Below are positions 1 through 7,211 of a stretch of 12,678 nucleotides of DNA, in pieces (within the stretch, counting starts at the first letter, position 1; each line of letters starts with the position of its first letter). Both the position numbers and the translations under genes were made by a program. The DNA comes from an uncultured Collinsella sp. (GTDB lineage Bacteria > Actinomycetota > Coriobacteriia > Coriobacteriales > Coriobacteriaceae), in contig CAAEVD010000242.1 in the NCBI GenBank assembly GCA_900759435.1, forward strand, positions 1 through 12,678. Reading direction: 5' to 3'. Under the pieces are notes generated by a model that was not told the origin of the DNA, ran no database searches, and was given only the letters and a program-made list of their open reading frames with translations.

Positions 1-573
1 CAGTTTGCCGCCCGCGTGCTGCACCTGCTTGCCGAGCGCGATCCGCAGCGCGTCGTGCCCTGCGTGCCCGCGCTGATCGAGGCACTCGACCGCCCCGAGG
101 CTCAGACCCGCTGGGAGGCCCTCGATGCCCTGACGGCGCTTGCCACCACCTGCCCCGAGCAGCTGGGCGATGCCTTTGAGGGTGCCGAGACCGCGCTGTT
201 CGACGAGATTTCGTCCACGCTGCGCTACGCCGCCTTCCACCTGCTGTGCGTGTGGGGAGCTACGGGCGTCGAGCGTTCGCGCGAGGCTTGGCCGATTCTG
301 GATGAGGCCATCCAGTGCTACCACGGCGACCTTGAGTATCGCGATATGCTCGGTTGCCTGTACGAGTTTGGCCAGGGCGAGATCGATGCCGAGGTTGCCG
401 AGAAGCTCGCGCTGCGCCTTAAGTTCGACGCCGAGAACGGCAAGGGCAGCTATCTCAAGGCCCGTTCGAGCGAGATTTGCGAAATGCTTGTTAAACGTTT
501 TGGCCTGGATCTCTCCAAAAAGAAGAAGCGTGCTAGCGTTAAAAAATCTGACGACGCCGAAGACGAGGAGTAA
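1..573 (+). CDS. HEAT-repeat-like protein, C-terminal part (5' end outside window)
   Basis: The frame is open from base 1, so only the last 190 codons are visible and the start lies upstream; the GTG at 16 is internal. The visible protein is alpha-helical in character, with alternating hydrophobic and acidic positions typical of HEAT/armadillo-type repeats. Phrases such as 'VPALIEALDRPEAQTRWEAL' and the following 'ALTALATTCPEQLGD' read as one repeat unit, and a second, less regular unit follows. The tail is very charged, with a lysine run (KKKKR) followed by an acidic DDAEDEE end, which suggests a flexible C-terminus. HEAT proteins are usually scaffolds for protein-protein contact; no catalytic motif is visible and I do not assign a function. 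The stop is 6 bases before the isocitrate dehydrogenase start, so the two genes are probably co-transcribed and translationally coupled. Confidence 0.7.
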   Translation, partial: QFAARVLHLLAERDPQRVVPCVPALIEALDRPEAQTRWEALDALTALATTCPEQLGDAFEGAETALFDEISSTLRYAAFHLLCVWGATGVERSREAWPILDEAIQCYHGDLEYRDMLGCLYEFGQGEIDAEVAEKLALRLKFDAENGKGSYLKARSSEICEMLVKRFGLDLSKKKKRASVKKSDDAEDEE

Positions 574-579
574 CAGATT

Positions 580-1665
580 ATGGCGCACGATGTAGTCCTG
601 ATCCCCGGTGACGGTATCGGTCCCGAGATTACGCAGGCCATGCGCCGCGTGGTCGAGGCCACCGGTGTCCAGATCAACTGGAACGTCCAGGAGGCCGGTG
701 CCGGCGTCATGGACGAGTTTGGCACGCCACTGCCCCAGCACGTGCTCGATGCGGTCGCCGAGACCAAGGTCGCCATCAAGGGCCCCATCACCACGCCGGT
801 CGGTACGGGTTTCCGCAGCGTCAACGTGGCCCTGCGCAAGCACTTCGACCTGTACGCCTGCGTGCGCCCCTGCCTGTCGCAGCCGGGCGACGGCTCGCGC
901 TTCCGCGACGTCGATCTGGTTATCGTGCGCGAGAACACCGAGGACCTCTACGCCGGCATCGAGTTCGATGAGGGCGCTGCCGAGGTTGAGGAGCTCTCGC
1001 AGCTTGTCGAGCGCTCGGGTCAGAAGACCTTCGCCGCAGATTCCGCCATTTCAATTAAGCCGATCTCCATCGCCAAGAGCCGCCGCATTGTGGAGTATGC
1101 CTTTGAGTATGCCCGCCGCTGCGGCCGCAAAAAGGTGACGGCCGTGCATAAGGCCAACATCATGAAGGCGACCGATGGCCTGTTCCTGCGCGTTGCGCGC
1201 GAGGTGGCCGCCAACTATCCCGATATCGAGTTCAACGACAAGATTGTCGACGCCACCTGCATGGGCCTGGTCCAGAACCCCAACGACTTCGATGTCCTGG
1301 TGCTGCCCAACCTGTACGGTGACATCGTGAGCGACCTGTGCGCCGGCCTGGTGGGCGGCCTAGGGATGGCCCCCGGCTCCAACATCGGTGCCGACTGCGC
1401 CATCTTCGAGGCGACGCACGGCTCCGCGCCCGATATCGCTGGCCAGGATATCGCCAACCCCACGGCCGAGATTCTGTCTGCGGCTATGATGCTCGATCAC
1501 CTGGTCGAGAACGACGCGGCCAATCGCATTCGCGCCGCCGTTTCTGCCACGCTCGACGAGGGCGAGCAGGTTACCGGTGACGTGCGTCGTGCCCAGACCG
1601 GCTCCGTTGAGGGCGCTGTGGGCACGCAGGCTTTTGCCGATGCCGTTATCGCGCACCTGGCCTAA
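580..1665 (+). CDS. icd: Isocitrate dehydrogenase, NAD-dependent type
   Basis: This 361-residue protein oxidatively decarboxylates isocitrate to 2-oxoglutarate in the cytoplasm. The N-terminal '[11 protein letters not shown]' (residues 7-17) is the signature of the isocitrate/isopropylmalate dehydrogenase family. Substrate residues are visible as S80-x-N82-x-x-x-R86 and R96. '[11 protein letters not shown]' (118-128) is the isocitrate rather than isopropylmalate version of that loop. Y124, K191, D224, D248 and D252 fit the catalytic and metal-binding set. The coenzyme loop reads G281-S-A-P-D285-I286; Asp-Ile here is the NAD form, whereas NADP enzymes carry Lys-Tyr, so NAD use is inferred. The length fits the short, single-domain NAD-type enzymes. 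The ATG at 580 is preceded by GAGGAG at 565-570, inside the end of the upstream gene. A homoisocitrate or isopropylmalate activity is a less likely alternative. Confidence 0.9.
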   Translation: MAHDVVLIPGDGIGPEITQAMRRVVEATGVQINWNVQEAGAGVMDEFGTPLPQHVLDAVAETKVAIKGPITTPVGTGFRSVNVALRKHFDLYACVRPCLSQPGDGSRFRDVDLVIVRENTEDLYAGIEFDEGAAEVEELSQLVERSGQKTFAADSAISIKPISIAKSRRIVEYAFEYARRCGRKKVTAVHKANIMKATDGLFLRVAREVAANYPDIEFNDKIVDATCMGLVQNPNDFDVLVLPNLYGDIVSDLCAGLVGGLGMAPGSNIGADCAIFEATHGSAPDIAGQDIANPTAEILSAAMMLDHLVENDAANRIRAAVSATLDEGEQVTGDVRRAQTGSVEGAVGTQAFADAVIAHLA

Positions 1666-1724
1666 GGCATGCAGACTGCAAACGCCTAAATAGTACTTAA
1701 GTGTTTGCGTATAACCTGAGAATC

Positions 1725-1757
1725 AATACGCCCGGCGCTCTGTCGGGCGTATTCTAT
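1725..1757 (+). terminator. Hairpin terminator candidate after icd
   Basis: A perfect 10-bp stem, AATACGCCCG at 1725-1734 with CGGGCGTATT at 1744-1753, encloses a 9-base loop. The T tract after it is weak (CTATTG), so termination may be partial. A second, weaker inverted repeat sits upstream, GCAAACGC at 1678-1685 against GTGTTTGC at 1701-1708 with one G-T pair. Confidence 0.55.
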
Positions 1758-1791
1758 TGCGGACTATGTTTCCTAACAAGGAGTAACCGAT

Positions 1792-2877
1792 ATGGGTCTG
1801 ATTCAAAAGAAGGACGAGAAGGACGAGATCGACGGCATCCAGATCATCGAGCGCGGCGAAGGCCCCGACGGTGACGAGGAGGAGAAGATCGATCTGGTCG
1901 CCGGTACGTCTGCCGAGCACATTGCTGCCGGTACGACGGCCGAGGAGGAGGACGCTCGCCTGGAGGCAAAGATTGCCGCGGACGCCGCCGACGAGAACCT
2001 CATGCCCGAGGAACAGGACGAGGACGACGATTCCGACGCGGACGACCATGCATCCAAGCACAAGAAGACGATGATTGCCGCCTTTGTGGTCGCTATCGTG
2101 ATCGCTGCTGTGGTCGGCTTCTTTATCGGCAACGGTGGTTTTGGCGGCAAGGGCGTCGGCTCGGCGACCCTCACCGAGGACCAGCTCGATTCGACCGTGG
2201 CAAGCTACAGCTACAACGGCAAGAAGAGCGACATCACCGCGCGTGAGGCCATCGAGAGCCAGTACAGTCTCGATACCGTCAAGGATGGCGATGGCAACTA
2301 CACCGCTCCCTCTGCCGACGTTATCCTGTCCTACGTGCGCAACAAGATCCTGCTGGACGCTGCCGAGGACGAGGGCATTACCGTCTCTTCTAAGGAGATG
2401 AAGAAGTACGCCGAGGATTCCATCGGCACTTCGGACTACAAGACCATGGCCACGCAGTATGGCGTGTCCAAGGACCAGGCCAAGCAGATCGTCCGCCAGT
2501 CCGCGACGCTGCAGAAGCTCTACAAGAAGAAGGTCGGCGATAGCTCCGCAAGCATGCCGACCGCCCCGACCGAGCCTGCTGATGGCAACGAGGAGACCGC
2601 GAGCAAGGACTACGCCGACTACATCATCAACCTTGCCGGCGACGAGTGGAATAGCGAAAAGGGCACCTGGAAGGACGCCGATAGCACCTACGCTAAGGCC
2701 TTCGCTGACGATGCCTTTACGGCCGATAGCGCTACCTATAAGCAGGCCATGACCGCCTATTACACCGCCTACCAGCAGTATTCCTCGCAGGCTTCGAGCG
2801 CCAGCTCCAAGTGGACCGAGTACGCCAACGGCCTCTACGCCAAGGCCAACATCAGCATCTACGGCCTGTTTGCGTAA
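1792..2877 (+). CDS. Membrane-anchored protein with SurA-N-like extracytoplasmic domain
   Basis: The 361-residue protein has three parts. Residues 1-90 are strongly acidic (for example EEQDEDDDSDADD at about 73-85) and should lie in the cytoplasm. KHKK at 89-92 precedes one transmembrane helix at about 94-113, giving an N-in, C-out single-pass protein. After a glycine-rich stretch, residues about 145-250 look like the N-terminal chaperone domain of SurA/PrsA/trigger-factor-type proteins: a helix 'ADVILSYVRNKILLDAAEDEGITVS' split by short loops, then an acidic helix, then 'YGVSKDQAKQIVRQSATLQKLYKKKV'. No parvulin PPIase domain follows; residues 270-361 are instead rich in Tyr, Ala and Ser. There is no cysteine. 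An exported-protein holdase role is inference. AAGGAG at 1778-1783, 8 bases before the ATG, supports the start. The gene appears to be monocistronic. Confidence 0.75.
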   Translation: MGLIQKKDEKDEIDGIQIIERGEGPDGDEEEKIDLVAGTSAEHIAAGTTAEEEDARLEAKIAADAADENLMPEEQDEDDDSDADDHASKHKKTMIAAFVVAIVIAAVVGFFIGNGGFGGKGVGSATLTEDQLDSTVASYSYNGKKSDITAREAIESQYSLDTVKDGDGNYTAPSADVILSYVRNKILLDAAEDEGITVSSKEMKKYAEDSIGTSDYKTMATQYGVSKDQAKQIVRQSATLQKLYKKKVGDSSASMPTAPTEPADGNEETASKDYADYIINLAGDEWNSEKGTWKDADSTYAKAFADDAFTADSATYKQAMTAYYTAYQQYSSQASSASSKWTEYANGLYAKANISIYGLFA

Positions 2878-2920
2878 AGAACGCCTGAGCCTTCGAGTAC
2901 GAAGCCGAAATATCTGATGA

Positions 2921-2957
2921 AGCCCACTAGAACGGACATCGTTCTAGGGGGCTTTTT
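2921..2957 (+). terminator. Intrinsic terminator
   Basis: The stem runs from 2921-2934 to 2940-2953 with one A-G mismatch and a 5-base loop (GACAT), and overlaps a T5 run at 2953-2957. It ends transcription of the membrane-protein gene at 1792-2877. Confidence 0.9.
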
Positions 2958-3036
2958 GCGTTGTAGGGAAGGGCGGGGAAGAGGATGGTAGGGGAGAGGT
3001 TATATACAAATTCTTGGAGACTTTATTCATGTAAAG

Positions 3037-3050
3037 TGAAAACGATTTCG
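3037..3050 (+). promoter_or_regulatory. cre-like catabolite-control site
   Basis: TGAAAACGATTTCG matches 13 of 14 positions of the low-GC Gram-positive CcpA consensus TGWAANCGNTNWCA; only the last base differs. It lies 21 bases upstream of the first TGGT operator. LacI/CcpA-family binding is inferred; whether this organism uses CcpA cannot be seen here. Confidence 0.4.
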
Positions 3051-3057
3051 GCCAAAC

Positions 3058-3069
3058 TGGTAGTAACAA
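3058..3069 (+). promoter_or_regulatory. Imperfect GntR (NagR-type) operator
   Basis: TGGTAGTAACAA carries the TGGT half-site and one mismatch in the ACCA half-site. It is part of a direct repeat (CTGGTAGTAAC) with the perfect site 31 bases downstream, about three helical turns away, which would place two dimers on the same DNA face. Confidence 0.5.
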
Positions 3070-3088
3070 TGTGGTACCACTGTTCATC

Positions 3089-3100
3089 TGGTAGTAACCA
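3089..3100 (+). promoter_or_regulatory. GntR (NagR/DasR-type) operator upstream of nagE
   Basis: TGGTAGTAACCA is an exact TGGT-N4-ACCA site, the core form of the DasR/NagR sites known for HutC-type GntR regulators (TGGTCTAGACCA). The same pattern recurs at 5092-5103 before the linked regulator gene, which supports nagE as its target. Confidence 0.6.
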
Positions 3101-3280
3101 CTTTTGAGATGAAATCGAATGGAAATTGCTAAGAATTAGTTTGGTAATGAAAGAAACGCAGCACATCTACCTGCGCAAATTACCGTTTACGGGCCAAAAA
3201 TAACCGTTTGGCAACGATATAGTAATTTGAACGAAATGTGGTGGACGTTTGAATTGAGTGTGTGCTACCGTACATACCAG

Positions 3281-3348
3281 CAACCCGAGAAAAGGGACTG
3301 GGTTGTCTAAGTTTGCGCACCAATGCCGGCAAGCGGAGAAGCCGGTAT
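3281..3348 (+). other. Two stem-loops in the presumed nagE leader
   Basis: CAACCC at 3281-3286 pairs with GGGTTG at 3300-3305. ATGCCGGC at 3323-3330 pairs with GCCGGTAT at 3341-3348, including one G-T pair. Neither is followed by a T run, so they are not simple terminators. A role in mRNA stability or translation control is possible but unproven. Confidence 0.35.
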
Positions 3349-3411
3349 GCACAAGGCGCGGACATGGAACTCGTTGGTGAACAACGAAAGAAAGGTTGGA
3401 GGAGATACCAT

Positions 3412-4902
3412 ATGATGAAGTACCTCCAGAAGCTCGGCAAAGCGCTGATGCTTCCCGTTGCGGCGCTTCCCGTCGCAGGTATTCTTATGGGTGTGGGCTA
3501 CCTGCTCGCTCCCGCAGTCATGGGTGCTGCCGGTGACACTACCGGTTTTGCCTATACCGCCGGTTTCCTGCTCATCAAGGCAGGCGGCGCTCTTATCGAT
3601 AACATGGCCTGGCTGTTCGCAGTCGGCGCCGCTGTCGGCCTTGCCGACGATCACGATGGCACCGCTGGCCTCGCTGGCCTCGTCGCCTTCCTGATGATCC
3701 AGCAGCTCCTGAGCCCCGCTGTTGTTGGTACCATTCGTGGTATGGACGCCGATGCTCAGACCGCTTGGCTTGCCACGACCGAGGGCATCGCGTTCTCCAA
3801 GATCGCTGGTAACTCCTTCATCGGCATCCTGTCCGCCGTCATCGGTGGCACTTGCTACAACAAGTTCAAGGACACCCGTCTTCCCGACTGGCTGGCCTTC
3901 TTCTCCGGCAAGCGTTGCGTCGCCATCATGACCGCCGTCATCTGCATCGTCGTCTCCGTCGTCCTGCTCTTTGCTTGGCCCCTCATCTTCGGTGCGCTCG
4001 TCGCTCTGGGCGAGGGTATCGCTGCTATGAGTGGCATCGGCGCTGGCATCTACGCCTTCCTCAACCGCCTGCTCATCCCGACCGGTCTGCACCACGCACT
4101 CAACAACGTGTTCTGGTTCGACACCATCGGCCTGGGCGACCTGACCCACTTCTGGGCTGGCGAGACCTCTGCTGACGTCAAGTGGAGCCTCGGTATGTAC
4201 ATGTCCGGCTTCTTCCCCTGCATGATGTTCGGGATCCCGGGCGCTGCCCTGGCTATGGTTCAGACCGCTAAGAACAAGAAGGCTGCTATCGGCCTGGTTG
4301 TCTCCGCTGCCATCTGCGCCTTCGTCTGCGGCGTCACCGAGCCCTTCGAGTTCGGCTTCATGTTCCTGTGCTTCCCGCTCTACGTCGTGTACGCTGCCCT
4401 GTACGGCGTCTTCACCGTCATCACCTACTTTGTTGGTTTCCGTGCCGGCTTCTGCTTCTCCGCTGGTGCTACCGACCTCCTGTTCTCCGCTAGCCTCCCG
4501 GCTGCTGCCAACACCTGGATGATCATCCCGCTGGGCATCGCTGCCTTCCTGGTCTTCTACCTCGTGTTCCGCTTCGCCATCACCAAGTTCAACCTCATGA
4601 CCCCTGGTCGCGAGGATGAGGATGTCGAGGAGACCTCCACTTCCGCCGCTGCTGGCGATGACAAGTTCGCCGCTCTGGCCGCCGCTGTTCTCGCTGCCGT
4701 CGGTGGCAAGGAGAACGTCAAGACCGTTGACTGCTGCGCTACTCGCCTGCGCTTCGAGCTCGGCGATTCCGATCTGGTCGACGAGGCTGCCTGCAAGAAG
4801 GCTGGCGCTCTGGGTGTCATGAAGATGGACAAGGGTGCTACCCAGGTCATCATCGGCACGCAGGTCCAGGCTGTTGCCGAGGAGCTCAAGAAGCTTCTCT
4901 AA
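3412..4902 (+). CDS. nagE: PTS N-acetylglucosamine-type EIICB permease
   Basis: The 496-residue membrane protein imports and phosphorylates an amino sugar, probably N-acetylglucosamine to GlcNAc-6-phosphate. EIIC spans about residues 1-390, starting with 'LQKLGKALMLPVAALPVAG', typical of the glucose/GlcNAc superfamily. It carries the conserved 'GLHHALNN' (225-232) and 'GVTEPFEFGF' with E310 and E313. 'VFWFDTIGLGDL' resembles GlcNAc rather than glucose permeases. An acidic linker leads to the EIIB domain, where 'DCCATRLRF' places the phosphorylated cysteine at C442, with an unusual extra C441 just before it. There is no EIIA domain, so phosphate must come from an EIIA encoded elsewhere. The start is set by GGAGGAG 7 bases before ATG 3412; a second ATG follows directly. 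The frame is open upstream to 3262, but that part does not look like EIIC. Adjacent nagA supports the substrate. A maltose or glucose specificity is the main alternative. Confidence 0.88.
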   Translation: MMKYLQKLGKALMLPVAALPVAGILMGVGYLLAPAVMGAAGDTTGFAYTAGFLLIKAGGALIDNMAWLFAVGAAVGLADDHDGTAGLAGLVAFLMIQQLLSPAVVGTIRGMDADAQTAWLATTEGIAFSKIAGNSFIGILSAVIGGTCYNKFKDTRLPDWLAFFSGKRCVAIMTAVICIVVSVVLLFAWPLIFGALVALGEGIAAMSGIGAGIYAFLNRLLIPTGLHHALNNVFWFDTIGLGDLTHFWAGETSADVKWSLGMYMSGFFPCMMFGIPGAALAMVQTAKNKKAAIGLVVSAAICAFVCGVTEPFEFGFMFLCFPLYVVYAALYGVFTVITYFVGFRAGFCFSAGATDLLFSASLPAAANTWMIIPLGIAAFLVFYLVFRFAITKFNLMTPGREDEDVEETSTSAAAGDDKFAALAAAVLAAVGGKENVKTVDCCATRLRFELGDSDLVDEAACKKAGALGVMKMDKGATQVIIGTQVQAVAEELKKLL

Positions 4903-4926
4903 GCCTTAAAGACGTATCTGTCTTGC

Positions 4927-4962
4927 AAAGGGTCGTCCCGCTCCGCGGGGGCGGCCCTTTTT
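4927..4962 (+). terminator. Intrinsic terminator after nagE
   Basis: A G+C-rich stem, 4930-4941 against 4945-4957 with one bulge and a TCC loop, is followed by a T5 run at 4958-4962. It separates nagE from the regulator gene, which therefore needs its own promoter. Confidence 0.9.
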
Positions 4963-5072
4963 GCTACCTCAATACTTGATGCAGCGATGTAATTGGTATT
5001 ACAGTACACAGGCAATCAACTGGCAAACATTATTGAAATATGCTTGTTGACCTGCTGTTATTCCATTAAAAC

Positions 5073-5081
5073 TGCTATAGT
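5073..5081 (+). promoter_or_regulatory. Extended -10 promoter of the GntR gene
   Basis: TGCTATAGT combines a TGN extension with a -10 box matching TATAAT at 5 of 6 bases. No good -35 is found at 17 bases; a TTGACC at 5047-5052 is 23 bases away, too far. Transcription would start near 5088. Confidence 0.55.
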
Positions 5082-5091
5082 ACGTGGTGTC

Positions 5092-5103
5092 TGGTTACAA
5101 CCA
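5092..5103 (+). promoter_or_regulatory. GntR autoregulatory operator
   Basis: TGGTTACAACCA is an exact TGGT-N4-ACCA site just downstream of the expected transcription start, placed to block the promoter. It matches the site at 3089-3100, so the regulator probably controls itself and nagE. A TGGT half-site also lies at 4994-4997. Confidence 0.6.
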
Positions 5104-5134
5104 ATTTCGAGTCATTTATCCGGCAGGTATCATT

Positions 5135-5866
5135 ATGGCAATGGGAGCGCGCAAACAACCTTTGTACGATCAGCTCGTCGATTTGCTGACCGATAAAATC
5201 GATCACGAGCTTCGACCCGGCGACTATTTGCCGTCCGAGCGTGACTTGTCGGAGCGCTACGGGCTCTCGCGTACGACGGTTCGCCTTGCCCTGCAGGAGC
5301 TTGAGCGCCTAGGCTTGGTGGTTCGTCAGCGCGGCCGTGGAACCATGGTGTGCGACCGCTCTCTGCAAACGGCAAACCTCTCGCAAATCTATAGCTTTAC
5401 CGAGCAGATGAAGGCGATCGGCCGTGTGCCCAAGACGACGATTCTTGAGTTTACGGAGGTCGAGGCTGACAAGAATATTGCCATAGAGATGAACGCGCGT
5501 CTTGGCGAGCGTCTGTACAAGATCAAGCGCCTGCGTATTGCCGATGGCGTGCCGCTGATGATTGAGTGTACATATCTGCCGAGTCGCAAGTTCTTTGCGC
5601 TTAAACGCCCCATGATCGAGAACAAATCGCTGTACGACATGATCGAGCAGGACTTTCACGAGAAAGTTCGCGTGGCAGAGGAGGAATTCTACGCGAGTAT
5701 TGCCCGCCATTCCGACGCCCGTCTGCTCGAGATTGCCGAAGGCGCACCGGTCCTGGATTTGATTCGTACCACATATGACATGAACAACGAGGTTATCGAG
5801 TATACGCGTTCGGTTGCGCGCGCCGACCAGTTTAAGTACAAGGTCTACCACAACCGCGCAGTCTAG
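5135..5866 (+). CDS. GntR-family (HutC/NagR subfamily) transcriptional regulator
   Basis: The 243-residue protein has the normal length of HutC-type GntR repressors. Residues 9-72 form the winged helix-turn-helix: 'PLYDQLVDLL', then 'PSERDLSERYGLSRTTVRLA' and 'LGLVVRQRGRGTMV'. Residues about 88-236 are a UTRA effector domain, with the typical 'KRLRIADGVPLMIE' (R134, E144) and the C-terminal 'IEYTRSVARADQFKY' (E222, R229). By comparison with NagR/DasR, the ligand is probably glucosamine-6-P or GlcNAc-6-P, which would release DNA. The ATG at 5135 is chosen because upstream GTG codons (5084, 5087) lie in the promoter and operator; the weak SD is GGCAGG at 5122-5127. The gene sits between nagE and nagA, and its stop is 143 bases before nagA. 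It is probably the local nag repressor; the exact ligand is inference. Confidence 0.88.
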   Translation: MAMGARKQPLYDQLVDLLTDKIDHELRPGDYLPSERDLSERYGLSRTTVRLALQELERLGLVVRQRGRGTMVCDRSLQTANLSQIYSFTEQMKAIGRVPKTTILEFTEVEADKNIAIEMNARLGERLYKIKRLRIADGVPLMIECTYLPSRKFFALKRPMIENKSLYDMIEQDFHEKVRVAEEEFYASIARHSDARLLEIAEGAPVLDLIRTTYDMNNEVIEYTRSVARADQFKYKVYHNRAV

Positions 5867-5959
5867 AGTTATTGGGTATAAACGGCTTGGTGTGTTTTGC
5901 GGCGGGTGCAAAATGTGCCAAGCGGTAGAAGGCAACGAACAATCGCTCGAATTAACAAT

Positions 5960-5993
5960 GCAGTGGTTTTTGATCCGCCCTAAAACGCACTGC
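5960..5993 (+). other. Stem-loop just upstream of the nagA ribosome binding site
   Basis: GCAGTGGTTTT at 5960-5970 pairs with AAAAC and CACTGC at 5982-5993. The result is 11 bp with one bulged G and an 11-base loop. It ends 6 bases before the nagA SD (GGGAG at 6000-6004). There is no T run, so it is more likely an mRNA element or protein site than a terminator. Confidence 0.4.
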
Positions 5994-6009
5994 GGGTACG
6001 GGAGCATAG

Positions 6010-7179
6010 ATGAGCACGTATGCTATCAAGGCCGACAAGTTCTTTTTGCCGGCGGGGCCGCAGCTGGGCGGCTACCTCATGGTCGAAGATGGCGTCTTTG
6101 GCGCTTGGCAGGCCGATGAGCCCGCTTGCGAGATCAAAGATTATTCGGGTACATGGATTGCGCCGGGCATGGTGGACACCCACATTCATGGCTTCTATAA
6201 CCATGCCACGACCGATAACGATGCCGAGGGTATCAACATCAGCTCGACCGAGCTCGCTCGTCGTGGCACCACCAGCTGGCTGCCCACGACCTTTACCGAC
6301 GGTGTGGAGCAGATCAAGGACGCCTGCGCTGCCATTGCACAGGCGGACGAAGAGCGTGGACCTGAGTTCTGCGGTGCTCGTATTCAGGGCATCTACCTGG
6401 AGGGTCCGTTCTTTACCATGAAGCATGTGGGCGCCCAGAACCCTGCTTATCTGATCGACCCGTCCGAGGAAGTTTTTGACGAGTGGCAGGAGGCCGCCGG
6501 CGGTCGTATCGTCAAGAGCGCCATGGCGGCCGAGCGCGATGGCGCTGCCGCTTACGCCGCGGCTCTGAGCGCAAAGGGCGTCGTGACCTGTATTGGCCAC
6601 TCCGATGCCACCTATGATGAGTGCGCCGCCGCCATCAATGCTGGCGCCAGCTGCTTTACGCATACCTACAACGGCCAGCGTGGTCTGCATCACCGTGAGC
6701 CCGGTGTCGTCGGGGCCGCTATGACCACGCCCAATACCTATGCCGAGATCATTTGCGACGGCAAACACGTGAACCCTGCTGCTATTAAGGCGCTGCTGCA
6801 GGCCAAGGGCTGGCAGCACACGGTGCTGATCACCGATTGCCTGGGTTGCGGCGGCATGCCCGAGGGCAAGTACACCAGCGGCGGCATGGACGTCATTATG
6901 AAGGACAACCTTTGCTGGCTCGCCGATGGCTCTGCTATCGCCGGTTCGGTGCTCACGCTCGCACAGGGCGTCAAGAACATCGTCGACTGGGGTCTTGCGA
7001 GCGCCGATATCGCAATTCGCATGGCGACCGAGGTGCCCGCGCGTTCTGCTCACGTCGAGGATAAATGTGGCAGCATTATGCCCGGCCGCGATGCCGACTT
7101 TGTCGTGTTCAATCCCGACCTTACCCTGGTCGAGACGTATGTGGGTGGCAACAGCGTCGGTAATGCGCTTACCGAGTAG
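6010..7179 (+). CDS. nagA: N-acetylglucosamine-6-phosphate deacetylase
   Basis: The 389-residue cytoplasmic amidohydrolase removes acetate from GlcNAc-6-P, giving glucosamine-6-P for glycolysis or cell-wall synthesis. Family motifs appear in order: 'GMVDTHIHG' with H58 and H60, 'YLEGPFF' with metal ligand E131, 'GHSDATYDE' with H197, 'THTYNG' with H218, 'REPGVVGA', 'CDGKHV' with H253, and the catalytic acid D276 in 'ITDCLGCGG'. The C-terminal 'GSIMPGRDADFVVFNPD' is the usual end of the barrel and beta-sandwich. The product feeds NagB, which is not encoded in this window. ATG 6010 has GGGAG 5 bases upstream. The gene follows gntR by 143 bases, without a clear terminator, and precedes the YhcH-type gene by 32 bases, so both are probably read as one unit from the gntR promoter or an unseen one. 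Confidence 0.95.
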   Translation: MSTYAIKADKFFLPAGPQLGGYLMVEDGVFGAWQADEPACEIKDYSGTWIAPGMVDTHIHGFYNHATTDNDAEGINISSTELARRGTTSWLPTTFTDGVEQIKDACAAIAQADEERGPEFCGARIQGIYLEGPFFTMKHVGAQNPAYLIDPSEEVFDEWQEAAGGRIVKSAMAAERDGAAAYAAALSAKGVVTCIGHSDATYDECAAAINAGASCFTHTYNGQRGLHHREPGVVGAAMTTPNTYAEIICDGKHVNPAAIKALLQAKGWQHTVLITDCLGCGGMPEGKYTSGGMDVIMKDNLCWLADGSAIAGSVLTLAQGVKNIVDWGLASADIAIRMATEVPARSAHVEDKCGSIMPGRDADFVVFNPDLTLVETYVGGNSVGNALTE

Positions 7180-7211
7180 CTGCCAAAGAAACGATCCGAG
7201 AGGGGATTTAG

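Larger units (their letters stand above)
2958..3411 (+). promoter_or_regulatory. 454-base nagE upstream region
   Basis: No convincing gene lies here. Most of the region is A+T-richer than its surroundings, as expected for regulatory DNA. It holds a cre-like element, two TGGT-type operator sites, the palindrome GTGGTACCAC at 3071-3080, and an inverted repeat GCCAAA/TTTGGC at 3193-3198 and 3207-3212. A possible -10 box, TATAGT, lies at 3218-3223, but I see no good -35 partner 16-18 bases upstream. If that -10 is used, the transcript has a leader of about 180 bases with two stem-loops. The nagE ribosome binding site is GGAGGAG at 3398-3404. Confidence 0.6.

Noticed and set aside
3262..3411. N-terminal extension of NagE
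   Set aside because: The residues are basic and not EIIC-like, and a strong SD lies right before ATG 3412.
3307..4149. Minus-strand open frame opposite nagE
   Set aside because: Antisense shadow with no recognisable domain; nagE on the plus strand is certain.
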